Shown here: piece by piece, positions 25,741 through 35,583 of the stretch
Position numbering within the stretch: the first letter of the stretch is position 1
Layout of the letters: each line of letters opens with the position of its first letter
DNA from: a bacterium HR19
GTDB lineage: Bacteria; Calescibacteriota; Calescibacteriia; Calescibacteriales; Calescibacteriaceae
NCBI GenBank assembly: GCA_002898315.1
Contig: BEHV01000001.1
Span: 62,001 to 126,000 of the forward strand
Direction: 5' to 3'
Length of the DNA stretch: 64,000 nucleotides
Notes under the pieces: model-generated
What the model saw: only the letters and a program-made list of their open reading frames with translations
Told to the model about the DNA's origin: nothing
The model's database searches: none
Made by a program: the position numbers and the translations under genes

Positions 25741-28700
25741 ATTTCTGGGGTAATCGTAGGGTCACCGGTTTTCAGGTTAGCTCTCCACATAAGAGAAGTT
25801 CCTGTGGAGTTAAAAGGGAAAAATCCAGCATTAGGAATAACTTCAACCCACGAAAGTCCGCCGTTATTTGTTAGCTGAAAAGATACATTGCAACCGACTT
25901 TATCACAATTTATATCTTGAGTTTCACAATATGATACACTTATTGATGCATCTTTTATAGATGACTTCAAATCTGGCGTTAGATTGGTAGATTGAGCTTT
26001 ACCTTCGGAAAGGTATAAAGTTTTTCCTCTTGCAAACCTGATAATCTTTGCTTTTCCGTCTCCATCATATACCACAGCTAAATCACCGAAAACAGAGCCA
26101 TTTTTAACTTTCAAACTTGCAGAGTAAACTTCCCTTGGTCTATCTATATATGTATTATCTGCGAGAGATAAACTGGTATCTCTGAAAACGAGGTCAAAGT
26201 ATCCAAAGTTTTTAACTCCTATCGCATTCTGAACCGGAAGAGCTCCAATTTGAGCAATCCTGCTGAATATGAGCTGGCTCACATCGTAGTATATAAGACC
26301 AGAAATTCCCTCAGCAACAGCTAAGTATTTTCCAAAATAAATACTACCCCACACAGCAGAAGATACAAGATTATCTAAAAGCAAAGTTATGTTTGGTCCC
26401 TCAGAAATTCGCAAAACTATAACTCTTGAATCTCTTGAAGAGACAAAAAGAGTATCTCCGGATATATCTATATCGTAAAATGAAATGCCGGATTTTTCAT
26501 ACTTGAAGATTTTATCTGGCGTGAGGTCTGCAATCTGAGAGAGAGGAACAAGAAAGAGAGCGCTTTCACCAGCCACAATAGCAGTATCACCCCAACCTAA
26601 AATCTTCCGAACCCTAACTCCGGATTTCAGGGAAGAAAGGTCAATTTCTTTTATCGGGTCCGTAGGAGGAAAATCAAAAAACTTTATTTTAGAACCATCG
26701 CCTACAATAAGCTTTGTTCCCCAAACGAGCAGAGAAGATAAATCGCTCCCGGAAACGCCTGTGATACTTGAAGGAGTAAATGGGTCAGAAATGGTGAAAA
26801 ATTTTGCTCTATCTCCACCAGCAGTAGAAGCAATAAATCCATCACAAGATGCGTAAGCTGAACCAGTATCAAGGACTGAAACTTCATATGGTTTTTCGTA
26901 TGGTTCAGCAATCTTGTATATGTACAGCCCCGAGTTAATATCACCTGCTAATAATCTATCACCGTAAACGAAAGAAGATAGAGTTCCTCCTCTCCTCAGG
27001 TCGTAGACAACCGATGGATTTGAAGGGTCTCTGACATCAATGAACTTTATACCCTGATTATCTGATATGATAAGTATATTGCCCCACACATCTATATCGT
27101 TTATTGGTATTCCGGAGGAAACGGTAAAAGATGCGATCTGTTTTGTTTTTTTAGGATTCAGAGAATCAAAGATATATATGCCCCCGTTATTTGTTCCGAC
27201 GACAACATAGGGGAAGAAAAACTTTACCGACTGTGCGGATTCTCCTGAAGAAAGAAAATCTGAAACAGAAGTGAGCTGAGACGGAGCAGACGGGTTTTGT
27301 ACAGATAAGATTCTCAGACCTCCTCTGCCTTCTGCAACAGCAACAAGATTACCAAAAACATCTATGTCTTGCGATGAAACGCCAGAAGCGTTTGAAGATG
27401 GCATAATTCCCCCTACCCTTTCAAATGCCACAGAGTGAGTTGAGGTTGTCTGGTCTCTCCTCACTTTCACAAGAACTACTCCCTGATTACCTGCCGATAT
27501 GATAAGATATTTACCCCATACCCTTATATTGTTCGCCTGATTTGGAGATATTGATAGGTCAGAAGATAAATCAACAGAACCTATCTGTTTTATATTCCTC
27601 ACATTTGATATATCGTATGCAAAAATTTTAGAGTTTGTGAGAACAAAAAGGACATCATGCCACAGAGAGAGAGAGATTGCAGAGGTCAATCCCAATTGAG
27701 CAACGACACCTGGTGCAGAAGGAGAAGAAATATCTATCACCTTTACACCTGAATTAGCATCAATTATAAAAGCGGTTTTATCTCTTACATCTATATCACG
27801 GGTTCCTGCACCTTGTGTATCAACTGACCCTTCAGATGATGGAGAATCTCTTTTGAGTGTGAGTTTTCCATTACCCCAAGAAGCGGTCGTCTCATTGCTA
27901 TCCATCTTATCTTGATTGTCAAACTCCTCAATATATTTTCCTGATACTTCGCATTCGGTTTTAATTACCTCAGATGTGTTCCCAGCCAAATCTCTTCCAC
28001 AGACGAAGACAAAGGATGGAATATCTATCACTATATTTGTCACAGGAGCGGTTCCAGATAAGACATCGGGAGAGTTAGGATCACAAGAGGGGAGGGAGCA
28101 CCCTGGCAAATCTTTTTCACAGATTTTCCAGAAAACCTTCACTTTTTCCTCATCTGCTTTTATTGTAGCTGATATTGGACCAGAATCTGAGAAACAGTTC
28201 GCAGGTTCAAAAAACACTCTTGGGGGTGTCTTATCTATTATAAAATCTGCTCTTCTCTGTTCATCTGCCAATCCCCCCTTATAAGCTCTGAAAGTAATTA
28301 TATTTTTCCCTTCTTTCTCTAAAACTATTTTGCATGGTGAGGGACAATCAGTAGAGGTATAAGTAGAGCTATCGGGGTAGCTCACCGTGTAGCTTATGAG
28401 AGCATCATCTGGAATAGAGAATATCTGAACTTCAAGGGGTATCTGTGAGCTTCCGAAAACACCACCGGGAGGGATAGCATAGGCAAAAGGTCTATCTCCT
28501 ATGAGAACTATGAGGGTTCTGATGTTCTCCTTATTTCCAGCAAGGTCTTTTGAGAAGAACTTTACTATTGTGTGTGTCTTTACAGGAACTTGCCCGGAAT
28601 TTTTAGCTCTGAAAGTATTTCCTCCTGCCTCAAATGACTTTTCAACTTCATCCGAAGGGTCAAAACCATCAACAGACCAAAAAACATCAATAGAAGGAGA

Positions 28701-29480
28701 TTTATCGTCATTCCCTATTAAACTCAGTGTAACGGCGTTTTTACATCTTACCACATCTGGGACTTTCTTATCGCAACCTTTTTCACATTTGCAGGTTTCT
28801 GTCCCGAGAACTATTGTTTCTGGTGGAGATTTATCTATAAAATATTCTTCGGTTCTGATATCTGATTTGAGACCGAGCACTTTATCTTCTGCATATACTT
28901 GAAGTTTTATATCGTTTTTGACGTCTATTATAAATCCGTTCTCTTCTTTTTTCCCTTTCTCAACTGGATTACTTCCATCTAGTGTGTAATAGAGGAAGCA
29001 TGGTTTATTGCATCCGACGGCTACTGTTATATCTTTTGAGTAGAAACCTCCTCTGGGGTTCACAGTTATGAATGGTTTGAGAATAATTTTATATCTTCTT
29101 GACTCTAAAATTTCTTCTCCATCTTTGCTTTTTGCGAGAATTTTTATGTGAAACACACCTTCTGTTGCCCCTTCGGTAAATTCAGGAGTCGCAGGTATTG
29201 TCACGGAATTATCAGCAGAGACCTTGACTCTTTTTACATATTCTCTTTCGCATGGTTTTGGGTTGTCTTTCTCTCTTACAGTATAGCACAGCTCTGCATC
29301 TTTTCCTCTGACCCTGACACTAATGTAAAGCGTACTGTACTCGGGATAAACTCCTTCTTGGGGAGAAATTTCAAGAAAGAAATTTTTTTGAGCATTTTGT
29401 TTGTTTTTATTACATGAAGGCGAAAAGAACAGAAAAAGCATAAAAGCAGAAAGGTTAAAGAAAATGAAGAGTGTTTTCAT
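25704..29480 (-). CDS. Large lipoprotein with Ig-like and LVIVD-propeller domains
   Basis: The protein has about 1258 residues from the proposed ATG at 29480 (another ATG at 29495). A signal peptide ends in a lipobox with Cys at FFSPSC, so it should be lipid-anchored outside the inner membrane. Residues of about 25-520 contain several beta-sandwich repeats of the chitobiase C-terminal/Ig-like type, with paired Cys. About 570-1170 holds many LVIVD-type propeller repeats built around phrases such as VFVIDISSPSAP and WGNILIISD. Function is unknown; surface binding is likely. The stop overlaps the eIF2B-like gene. Confidence 0.8.
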   Translation of the reverse strand: MKTLFIFFNLSAFMLFLFFSPSCNKNKQNAQKNFFLEISPQEGVYPEYSTLYISVRVRGKDAELCYTVREKDNPKPCEREYVKRVKVSADNSVTIPATPEFTEGATEGVFHIKILAKSKDGEEILESRRYKIILKPFITVNPRGGFYSKDITVAVGCNKPCFLYYTLDGSNPVEKGKKEENGFIIDVKNDIKLQVYAEDKVLGLKSDIRTEEYFIDKSPPETIVLGTETCKCEKGCDKKVPDVVRCKNAVTLSLIGNDDKSPSIDVFWSVDGFDPSDEVEKSFEAGGNTFRAKNSGQVPVKTHTIVKFFSKDLAGNKENIRTLIVLIGDRPFAYAIPPGGVFGSSQIPLEVQIFSIPDDALISYTVSYPDSSTYTSTDCPSPCKIVLEKEGKNIITFRAYKGGLADEQRRADFIIDKTPPRVFFEPANCFSDSGPISATIKADEEKVKVFWKICEKDLPGCSLPSCDPNSPDVLSGTAPVTNIVIDIPSFVFVCGRDLAGNTSEVIKTECEVSGKYIEEFDNQDKMDSNETTASWGNGKLTLKRDSPSSEGSVDTQGAGTRDIDVRDKTAFIIDANSGVKVIDISSPSAPGVVAQLGLTSAISLSLWHDVLFVLTNSKIFAYDISNVRNIKQIGSVDLSSDLSISPNQANNIRVWGKYLIISAGNQGVVLVKVRRDQTTSTHSVAFERVGGIMPSSNASGVSSQDIDVFGNLVAVAEGRGGLRILSVQNPSAPSQLTSVSDFLSSGESAQSVKFFFPYVVVGTNNGGIYIFDSLNPKKTKQIASFTVSSGIPINDIDVWGNILIISDNQGIKFIDVRDPSNPSVVYDLRRGGTLSSFVYGDRLLAGDINSGLYIYKIAEPYEKPYEVSVLDTGSAYASCDGFIASTAGGDRAKFFTISDPFTPSSITGVSGSDLSSLLVWGTKLIVGDGSKIKFFDFPPTDPIKEIDLSSLKSGVRVRKILGWGDTAIVAGESALFLVPLSQIADLTPDKIFKYEKSGISFYDIDISGDTLFVSSRDSRVIVLRISEGPNITLLLDNLVSSAVWGSIYFGKYLAVAEGISGLIYYDVSQLIFSRIAQIGALPVQNAIGVKNFGYFDLVFRDTSLSLADNTYIDRPREVYSASLKVKNGSVFGDLAVVYDGDGKAKIIRFARGKTLYLSEGKAQSTNLTPDLKSSIKDASISVSYCETQDINCDKVGCNVSFQLTNNGGLSWVEVIPNAGFFPFNSTGTSLMWRANLKTGDPTITPEICRIIINYRFGR

Positions 29481-29597
29481 ATCAACTCTTTTCATATCAA
29501 AAATAAAAGATAACGAGTTGGCAGAGCACTTGAACTTTTTCTGCAATAATTTTCACTCACAGCTAACAGAAATTTCAATCTGATGGGAAATGGATTA

Positions 29598-32006
29598 TCA
29601 TCTATATGGGTAGTTCTCAATCAGTCCAGTAAGCGCAACACCTTTCCATATTGTGCGGAACAAAAGGGCATTATCTGTAAGAACTTCTCCTTTCTTATTT
29701 TTCACAACTCCTCCTTTCCCCTTATATAACCTTATAACTCCTGAAAATGTAGGGTCTGGCAAAAGTAGGTATATGAGGTCTATAACATCGTCTCTATCTC
29801 CTGAATAAAGTCCTGTTTCACATATTATTCCACCGGGACCTATGGAGTTTGCAGGGTCAACTTTTCCGTCTGGCCAGTAGTGTTCAACATCCATAACGTC
29901 AAATTTATTGTTTCCGATCACATTACTTCCACCTGTTCCTCTTTTACCGTTCAAAATTCCGTAATCATCGTCCCACGGTTCGGTTATATCACCTTTGTCT
30001 GGGATTTTATTGCCGTTTTTATCTTTCCAATCAAAGAGCATATTACCTTCTGTTCCGAAATCATTATCTTCAACGGTGGAGTTCACAAAGTTTTTGCAGT
30101 CGCGAGGAGAAGAAGGGGTAATACCTTGCTCATACTCACTGTATGCTTTATAAGCTTCTGCGTTAGCACACTTTCCATTATCATTTGTATCAAAACCATC
30201 TTGATTGTTTGAACTTGGGTTAAAATCATCTTTATCTGGGTCTGAATTTGAAAATGGATGAAAACTATCATACTCCCATGAAAATTTACCATCGTAGCCA
30301 GTATCTTTAAACGGTTCTGTATCTCTCTGAACAATAATTGATTTTGTATTTGGGTCCCACAGAGGCAACATATCTCGCAGTGGAGTTGGATTTATGAAAA
30401 ACTCCCACAATCTGACTTCTGGGAAAGAAATTCCCTGAGAGCAGAGCAAATCACGCAGAGCTTCGTTTGTGCTTCCCACAATTTTTCCTATATCAAGTAT
30501 TCCGCCTTTGACATTATCAGCCAAAATCTGAAACAACTTTCTCTCAAACAAAATGGTGTACACGGTTTGCCCGATATTCCCGGAAAAAGCTAATTTTATT
30601 CCATTAGAATTAAAGAGCTGAACTTTTTCTGTTCCTATCATCTCTCCTATGTCGTATCTATTGTTTCCTTCTCCTTCATCAGGCGAGGTCCAGGCATCAT
30701 TCCATTTTCCATTTCTGTTTAAATCAAGGTATGGTTCTCCATTATCGTATTTGCCATTGCCATTTATATCTGCGAATGGTTCAGCAGGGTCGCCCGGGCA
30801 GATATTATCTTTCCCGCAATCCCAGTATCTTATTATATCATCTGATTGGTCGTCTGTTTCTGCCCTGAGCGAGTCAAGCATTCTTTGTAGATTGATAAGA
30901 CCGTTATAGATTGATGATTGAGCGCTTTTCAACCGCTCCCCTGCCTCAGAAGATAAACTCAAAAAAGCGGGATTACTCATAAGCTGTTCTATAAAAATAT
31001 ATGATACAGAGTTGAATATGCTCACTCTTTCACCACTTGAAACCCTCGTTATAACCTGCTCCGGCAAACTTAAAATAAATTCCAGCGAACCATTATAAGC
31101 TAAAAGAACATCAAATACACCTGATACAAACTCAACAAGCGAAGTAAGAAAATATAGGTCTGTTATATCGTGCTCTCCACTGAGATCCACAGAGACATTT
31201 TCAACTTGTTCAGTTTCCAGATAATCTTTTATAACATATACGAAAACTCTCTTTACCCTGAAAGAGAAGTCAGGAGGTATTGAACCTGAATTTATAACGC
31301 CTTCAAGAACTCTCTGCGCAGGTTTAACTGCTCCATCTACAAGCAACCGAATATCGGTTGGAGTCAATTTACCTAAAAAAAGGTCTGTGATAAGCTGGTT
31401 GAGTTGAGAGAGTATGTATATTACTTTTCCAAGAGTAAGAGCATATACCACTTCAACATCGCAGGCGTTCTCTCCATAAACATATTTTTCAAGAGCAATA
31501 ACAGATTTCAAAACCTTGTCAATGTTCTGCTGTGTCTGCGCATATTCTGCTCCTATTATTATAATGTCGTTTTTGTAGATATCTACCGCAGATTGAACTT
31601 CTTGACTTCTCTGGACTTCACTTTTGACTACAGAAATTTTCAGCTTTCTTGTTTCTAATTTTTTATCTTCACTTGAAGAAATGACGCTGAAATCAATTTC
31701 TTTTCCTCCTTCTGAACAGAAAAGCAGATTCACATAGGGAGAAGTAGATAAAACAGTATCTCCCATTTTCCACTCAAAAACACAATCTGAGCAATCTTTT
31801 AGCTTACCTTCATATTTTATCAGAAAGCTCTGTCCTACCTTTACCTCAACCGAATCAGCAACAGATACCGTTTCTGGTTTTTCTTTGTTTGGATTTTTAA
31901 CAACTTGAAAAGGTTTTTCCGAGTTTTTATTATTACTGCAAAAGATAAAGAAAAAAGATAGAGAAAAAAAAGAGATTATAAGCCACTTTAAATAAAGCTT
32001 TTTCAT
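29598..32006 (-). CDS. Large lipoprotein with calcium-loop-like motifs
   Basis: The 802-residue protein starts with a lipoprotein signal peptide ending at FFIFC. I recognise no enzyme domain. Residues 60-115 look like an Ig-like domain with a Cys pair. The middle is helical. About 410-460 and 590-740 carry Asp/Asn/Gly-rich loops of the DxNxNGxxDxxE kind, typical of calcium-binding or dockerin/thrombospondin-3-like repeats. A TAAAAT box lies seven bases before the ATG. It sits just upstream of the propeller lipoprotein on the same strand. Confidence 0.75.
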   Translation of the reverse strand: MKKLYLKWLIISFFSLSFFFIFCSNNKNSEKPFQVVKNPNKEKPETVSVADSVEVKVGQSFLIKYEGKLKDCSDCVFEWKMGDTVLSTSPYVNLLFCSEGGKEIDFSVISSSEDKKLETRKLKISVVKSEVQRSQEVQSAVDIYKNDIIIIGAEYAQTQQNIDKVLKSVIALEKYVYGENACDVEVVYALTLGKVIYILSQLNQLITDLFLGKLTPTDIRLLVDGAVKPAQRVLEGVINSGSIPPDFSFRVKRVFVYVIKDYLETEQVENVSVDLSGEHDITDLYFLTSLVEFVSGVFDVLLAYNGSLEFILSLPEQVITRVSSGERVSIFNSVSYIFIEQLMSNPAFLSLSSEAGERLKSAQSSIYNGLINLQRMLDSLRAETDDQSDDIIRYWDCGKDNICPGDPAEPFADINGNGKYDNGEPYLDLNRNGKWNDAWTSPDEGEGNNRYDIGEMIGTEKVQLFNSNGIKLAFSGNIGQTVYTILFERKLFQILADNVKGGILDIGKIVGSTNEALRDLLCSQGISFPEVRLWEFFINPTPLRDMLPLWDPNTKSIIVQRDTEPFKDTGYDGKFSWEYDSFHPFSNSDPDKDDFNPSSNNQDGFDTNDNGKCANAEAYKAYSEYEQGITPSSPRDCKNFVNSTVEDNDFGTEGNMLFDWKDKNGNKIPDKGDITEPWDDDYGILNGKRGTGGSNVIGNNKFDVMDVEHYWPDGKVDPANSIGPGGIICETGLYSGDRDDVIDLIYLLLPDPTFSGVIRLYKGKGGVVKNKKGEVLTDNALLFRTIWKGVALTGLIENYPYR

Positions 32007-32013
32007 ACTATAA

Positions 32014-32019
32014 ATTTTA
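32014..32019 (-). promoter_or_regulatory. TAAAAT box, leaderless-type start of lipoprotein gene
   Basis: On the minus strand TAAAAT is followed by seven bases and the ATG at 32006, with no ribosome binding site. Confidence 0.5.
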
Positions 32020-32119
32020 GTTATAGGTGAAATTTGAAATAGTTTTCTAAAATAAAGCGAATTTTAAAATTAATCTTTTGGAAATCAGTTCAAACAAGAG
32101 GAGTTTCAGGGAAGAAGGT

Positions 32120-32596
32120 ATGATTATACTGATTTCGCTAGAGAGGCAGAAACTTTATGTAATTGATGGAGATAAAATCATAAAAGAGTACCCGGTATCT
32201 ACTTCAAAGTATGGGAAAGGGAATGATAAAGATTCAGAGAAAACTCCGACAGGAATTCACAGGATATACAAGAAAATAGGAGAAGGTATGCCTCCCGATA
32301 CTTACTTTATTGGAAGAGTACCTTACACAAAGGAAGAAGCAGAAAAAAAATTCGGAGAGCTAAAAGATAAAATAACCGCAAGAATAATATGGCTTGAAGG
32401 GTGCGAAGAAGGAATAAACAAGGGTAAAAACGAAGAAGGAAAAATCGTAGATACAAAAGAAAGATACATTTACATACATGGAACGCCAGAAGACATATCT
32501 TCACCATCTTCAAGGGGGTGCATAAGAATGAGAAATGAAGATATTATTGAGCTTTTTGATATGGTCAGGGAAAACGACCTTGTGCTGATATTCTGA
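32120..32596 (+). CDS. L,D-transpeptidase (YkuD) without signal peptide
   Basis: The 158-residue protein has the YkuD catalytic block: HGTPEDIS followed by SSRGCIRM, whose Cys is the nucleophile. The N-terminal ISLERQKLYVIDG strand also fits. YkuD enzymes form 3-3 crosslinks in peptidoglycan or anchor lipoproteins. No signal peptide or membrane helix is seen from the ATG at 32120, which has GGGAAGAAGG upstream; an in-frame TTG at 32078 does not add one. It may be exported by another route or act on cytoplasmic substrates. Confidence 0.85.
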   Translation: MIILISLERQKLYVIDGDKIIKEYPVSTSKYGKGNDKDSEKTPTGIHRIYKKIGEGMPPDTYFIGRVPYTKEEAEKKFGELKDKITARIIWLEGCEEGINKGKNEEGKIVDTKERYIYIHGTPEDISSPSSRGCIRMRNEDIIELFDMVRENDLVLIF

Positions 32597-32614
32597 GCAG
32601 AAAAAAATCTCATA

Positions 32615-33160
32615 TCAGTGAAAGTTTTTCTTTAACTCAGAGATTTGAACCTTATAGATTTTTCTTATCTGCATAAGGATGTTATCGTATAGACCTTCTT
32701 TGAAGTCAGGGAATGTCCACGGAAAAGGCAGAAATTTTCCTTTTTCATATCGTAGCACAAGGTCTGCCCAAACACCATCAGAAAGGTATATTTTACATCC
32801 CCCCGGCTTACATGTAGCCAAAACAACCTTGTAGAAATCAATATATCCCGGGTCTAAATTCACCTTTCTTCTGCCAGATTCATCTGATAGTTTATCTTCA
32901 ATCTCAACACATTTTATTTTAATTTGAGTGAGCTTATCTGGTTTCATAAGTTTTTCAAAAGAGAAGAAAACTCTCCTTATGTTATCTCCCATTTCATCTT
33001 TGTAGTAATCTGTGATGGTAAATGGTATGGATTCGCTTTCAAAATCAAAATCACCGAAGTTTTTCTGGATTTCCTTCCTCGCAGAATTGAGTTTTTCTTC
33101 ATCTGAAAACAGAACAGCAACAAAGAACTTGACAAAATCAGGTTCTTTCGGATGAGCCAT
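32615..33160 (-). CDS. DUF4416 family protein
   Basis: The 181-residue protein matches the DUF4416 pattern: KFFVAVLFSDEE at the start, PFTITDYYKDEMG, RRVNLDPGY-type segment (RRKVNLDPGYIDFYKVVLAT) and a LPFPWTFPDF block near the end. The family is widespread in diderm thermophiles and deltaproteobacteria-like lineages, but I know of no function. Its ATG overlaps the end of the NAT-like gene by 23 bases, so the two are co-transcribed. Confidence 0.82.
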   Translation of the reverse strand: MAHPKEPDFVKFFVAVLFSDEEKLNSARKEIQKNFGDFDFESESIPFTITDYYKDEMGDNIRRVFFSFEKLMKPDKLTQIKIKCVEIEDKLSDESGRRKVNLDPGYIDFYKVVLATCKPGGCKIYLSDGVWADLVLRYEKGKFLPFPWTFPDFKEGLYDNILMQIRKIYKVQISELKKNFH

Positions 33161-33938
33161 ACCTCAAATTTGCAACAACTTTTCTCAAAACTTCTTTTTT
33201 TATACCTATTTTCTCCACAAAATTTTCAAGTTCAAAAATACTATCTAATTTTATGCTTTTTGAGACCCCATCTTTTATGAGATGGACAAAGTTATCTCTA
33301 ATATAAATCAATTTGTCTTTGAATAGTTTGACAACTATCAGGTGGTTCATCATTTCAAACTCAAATGTTTTTTCCCACGCAGAAAGAAAATCATCAAAAC
33401 TGGTTTTTTCAAGTTTAACGGAATATCTGAATTTTCTGTGTCCGTTTTCAAAAACAGTGAAAGCATCTATTCTTTTACCATCATCACTCCACAAAAATTC
33501 AAGCTCTCCCTGAACGGTCTTCACTCTGACTTTACTTTGAGATACATCAACGGGGAAAAATATTGAAAAACCGATGTCACCGAGATATAGTTTATCTCCG
33601 AATTGAGTTATGACGACACAGTGGGAAGATGGGGCATATGTTCTATCAGCAAGGGCAATCCATGAGTTGAAACCCAGAGAATCAAGAACTCTTTTGAGAA
33701 AATATGTTAGAGGGAAACAGGTTCCTCCCGTCCCAAATTCAAGGTATCCCCTCATTACATCAAAGGGACTTGCGAACCTTTCTTTTATGTAGTTATGTTT
33801 TGTAAGGTTTTCGTATGGTATATGGGAGAACGCATTAAAAACTTTTTTCAAAAGCTCAAGTTCTCCATCTTTATTCCACTCTTTAACAAAGTGAGAGAAA
33901 AAAAGCTCAATTCCTTTTTCTTCGTCTCGGAATATCAC
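33138..33938 (-). CDS. Arylamine N-acetyltransferase-like protein
   Basis: The 266-residue protein shows the NAT catalytic triad at almost canonical positions: Cys74 in GTGGTCFPL, His106 in SSHCVVI and Asp121 in LGDIGF. The IPYENL motif (40-45) is also typical. NAT enzymes move acetyl groups from acetyl-CoA to amines, and the fold is used for other acyl transfers too. The start is GTG at 33938 without a ribosome binding site. It heads a two-gene unit with DUF4416. Confidence 0.82.
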   Translation of the reverse strand: MIFRDEEKGIELFFSHFVKEWNKDGELELLKKVFNAFSHIPYENLTKHNYIKERFASPFDVMRGYLEFGTGGTCFPLTYFLKRVLDSLGFNSWIALADRTYAPSSHCVVITQFGDKLYLGDIGFSIFFPVDVSQSKVRVKTVQGELEFLWSDDGKRIDAFTVFENGHRKFRYSVKLEKTSFDDFLSAWEKTFEFEMMNHLIVVKLFKDKLIYIRDNFVHLIKDGVSKSIKLDSIFELENFVEKIGIKKEVLRKVVANLRYGSSERT

Positions 33939-33991
33939 AACGAAAAATTAATTATTTTTTTGAGGGACGGAAAAAAATTAAATTTACGGAG

Positions 33992-35512
33992 CTAAAATTG
34001 CTGGTCAACATTGAAAAAACTTTCTGCTTTTCTCATCTGTAAAGCTTCAAGGATATGTTCTGGCTTTATTTTATCACTGTGGTCCAAATCGGCTATTGTG
34101 AGAGCCATTTTGAGAACTCTGAAAACTGCTCTTGCAGAAAGAGAAAACTTCAAAATAGCGTTTTTCATTATCTCCTCACATTTTGAGTCAAGCTTGAAAA
34201 ACTCATTTTGCAAAGATGGGGGAATCTCAGAATTCAAGAAGAAACCGAAGTTCTTAAACCTTCTCATCTGTATTTCACGGACTTCCGCAACAATATCTCT
34301 TAATTTCTCTGTCTCTGATGTATGAGTTTTCTTATTTGACAAAATATCTTCTGGTCCAAGAGCTGGGACTTCAAGATACATATCAAATCTATCAAGGAGA
34401 GGGCCTGATATTTTTGAAATATACTTTTTGATTTGTGCGAAGGTACATCTGCATTCTTTTTTGGGGTTTTTGAAATTACCGCACGGGCAAGGGTTCATAG
34501 CAGAAATAAGCTGGAAACTTGCAGGAAATGAAACAGTTCTTTGAGCGCGAGAAATAGTAACTTTCTTTTCTTCTATGGGTGTTCTCAGTGATTCAAGTGT
34601 CTGCCGTCTGAATTCTGGGAGTTCATCAAGGAAAAGAATTCCTCTATGAGCTAGGGAAACCTCTCCGGGTTTTGGAATAGAACCCCCGCCTATCATTGCG
34701 ACATCTGATATTGTATAGTGTGGGGAACGGAAAGGTCTTACTCTGTGTTCTCTTTTCACTCCCGCAACCGAGTATATTTTCATAACTTCTATCTCCTCAT
34801 CGTCGGTAAGAGTTGGGAGGATTGAGAGGATGGATTTTGCGAGAAGCGTTTTTCCTGCACCCGGAGGTCCTATCATGATAACGTTGTGTCCACCGCACGC
34901 TGAAATCAAAAGCGCCCTTTTTATAAAGTCATGACCTCTTATATCGTCAAATGTCACATCAAAAGCTCTGGGGGGAACTTCTGAAAAGTTCCTGCTCTTC
35001 ACCTCATCAAGATGTCCCGAACCGTTAAGGAAATTCACAAGATTTTTGAGGTGGTCTACATAAAAACCTTTCACGCCTATATACTCTACCTCTGAATTCT
35101 CCTTTGAGATTATAAGCTCTACCGATTTTTCTTTGGCTAAAACCGCAATAGGTATAACACCATTTACACCCTTGACAAATCCATCAAGAGATAGCTCTCC
35201 AATAAAAATAAACTTTTTAGGTAAATATAGCTTTTTCTCGGAAGCTAAAATTCCTATGGCTATTGGGAGGTCATAAATTGACCCTTCTTTCTTTATATCC
35301 GCTGGTGCAAGATTGACAGTTATTCTTTTCAGAGGGAAGTCAAATCCAGAATTTTTTATAGCGCTTTTTACCCTGTCTCTGCTTTCCTTCACAGCAGAGT
35401 CGGGAAGCCCCACAATATTGAAAGAAGGTATGCCGGGAGATATATCCACTTCTACTTCAACCTCGTATGCATCTATTCCAAAGACACCAGCAGAAAAAAC
35501 CTTTGAAACCAT
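33992..35512 (-). CDS. comM: ComM/YifB-family Mg-chelatase-like ATPase
   Basis: The 506-residue protein has the N-terminal ChlI-like domain (EVEVDISPGIPSFNIVGLPD, the VTVNLAPADIKKEG block) and a Lon-like fold. An AAA+ domain follows, with Walker A GPPGAGKT, LFLDELPEF as Walker B, and the four-Cys insertion MNPCPCGN...CRC. ComM is a hexameric helicase that drives branch migration during natural transformation. The start is an ATG seven bases after TAAAAT. Confidence 0.92.
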   Translation of the reverse strand: MVSKVFSAGVFGIDAYEVEVEVDISPGIPSFNIVGLPDSAVKESRDRVKSAIKNSGFDFPLKRITVNLAPADIKKEGSIYDLPIAIGILASEKKLYLPKKFIFIGELSLDGFVKGVNGVIPIAVLAKEKSVELIISKENSEVEYIGVKGFYVDHLKNLVNFLNGSGHLDEVKSRNFSEVPPRAFDVTFDDIRGHDFIKRALLISACGGHNVIMIGPPGAGKTLLAKSILSILPTLTDDEEIEVMKIYSVAGVKREHRVRPFRSPHYTISDVAMIGGGSIPKPGEVSLAHRGILFLDELPEFRRQTLESLRTPIEEKKVTISRAQRTVSFPASFQLISAMNPCPCGNFKNPKKECRCTFAQIKKYISKISGPLLDRFDMYLEVPALGPEDILSNKKTHTSETEKLRDIVAEVREIQMRRFKNFGFFLNSEIPPSLQNEFFKLDSKCEEIMKNAILKFSLSARAVFRVLKMALTIADLDHSDKIKPEHILEALQMRKAESFFNVDQQF

Positions 35513-35519
35513 AACAAAA

Positions 35520-35525
35520 ATTTTA
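35520..35525 (-). promoter_or_regulatory. TAAAAT box, leaderless-type start of comM
   Basis: The minus strand reads TAAAAT, seven bases (TTTTGTT), then ATG. It is the same 16-base string as at the PlsB-like gene. Confidence 0.55.
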
Positions 35526-35569
35526 GCTCAAAAAATGATTTATCAAAAATGATACCAAATTTGCGAGAA

Positions 35570-35575
35570 TAAAAT
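35570..35575 (+). promoter_or_regulatory. TAAAAT box, leaderless-type start of hisS
   Basis: TAAAAT is followed by eight bases and the hisS ATG, with no ribosome binding site. It is divergent from the comM box in the same short intergenic region. Confidence 0.5.
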
Positions 35576-35583
35576 TTTTCTTT

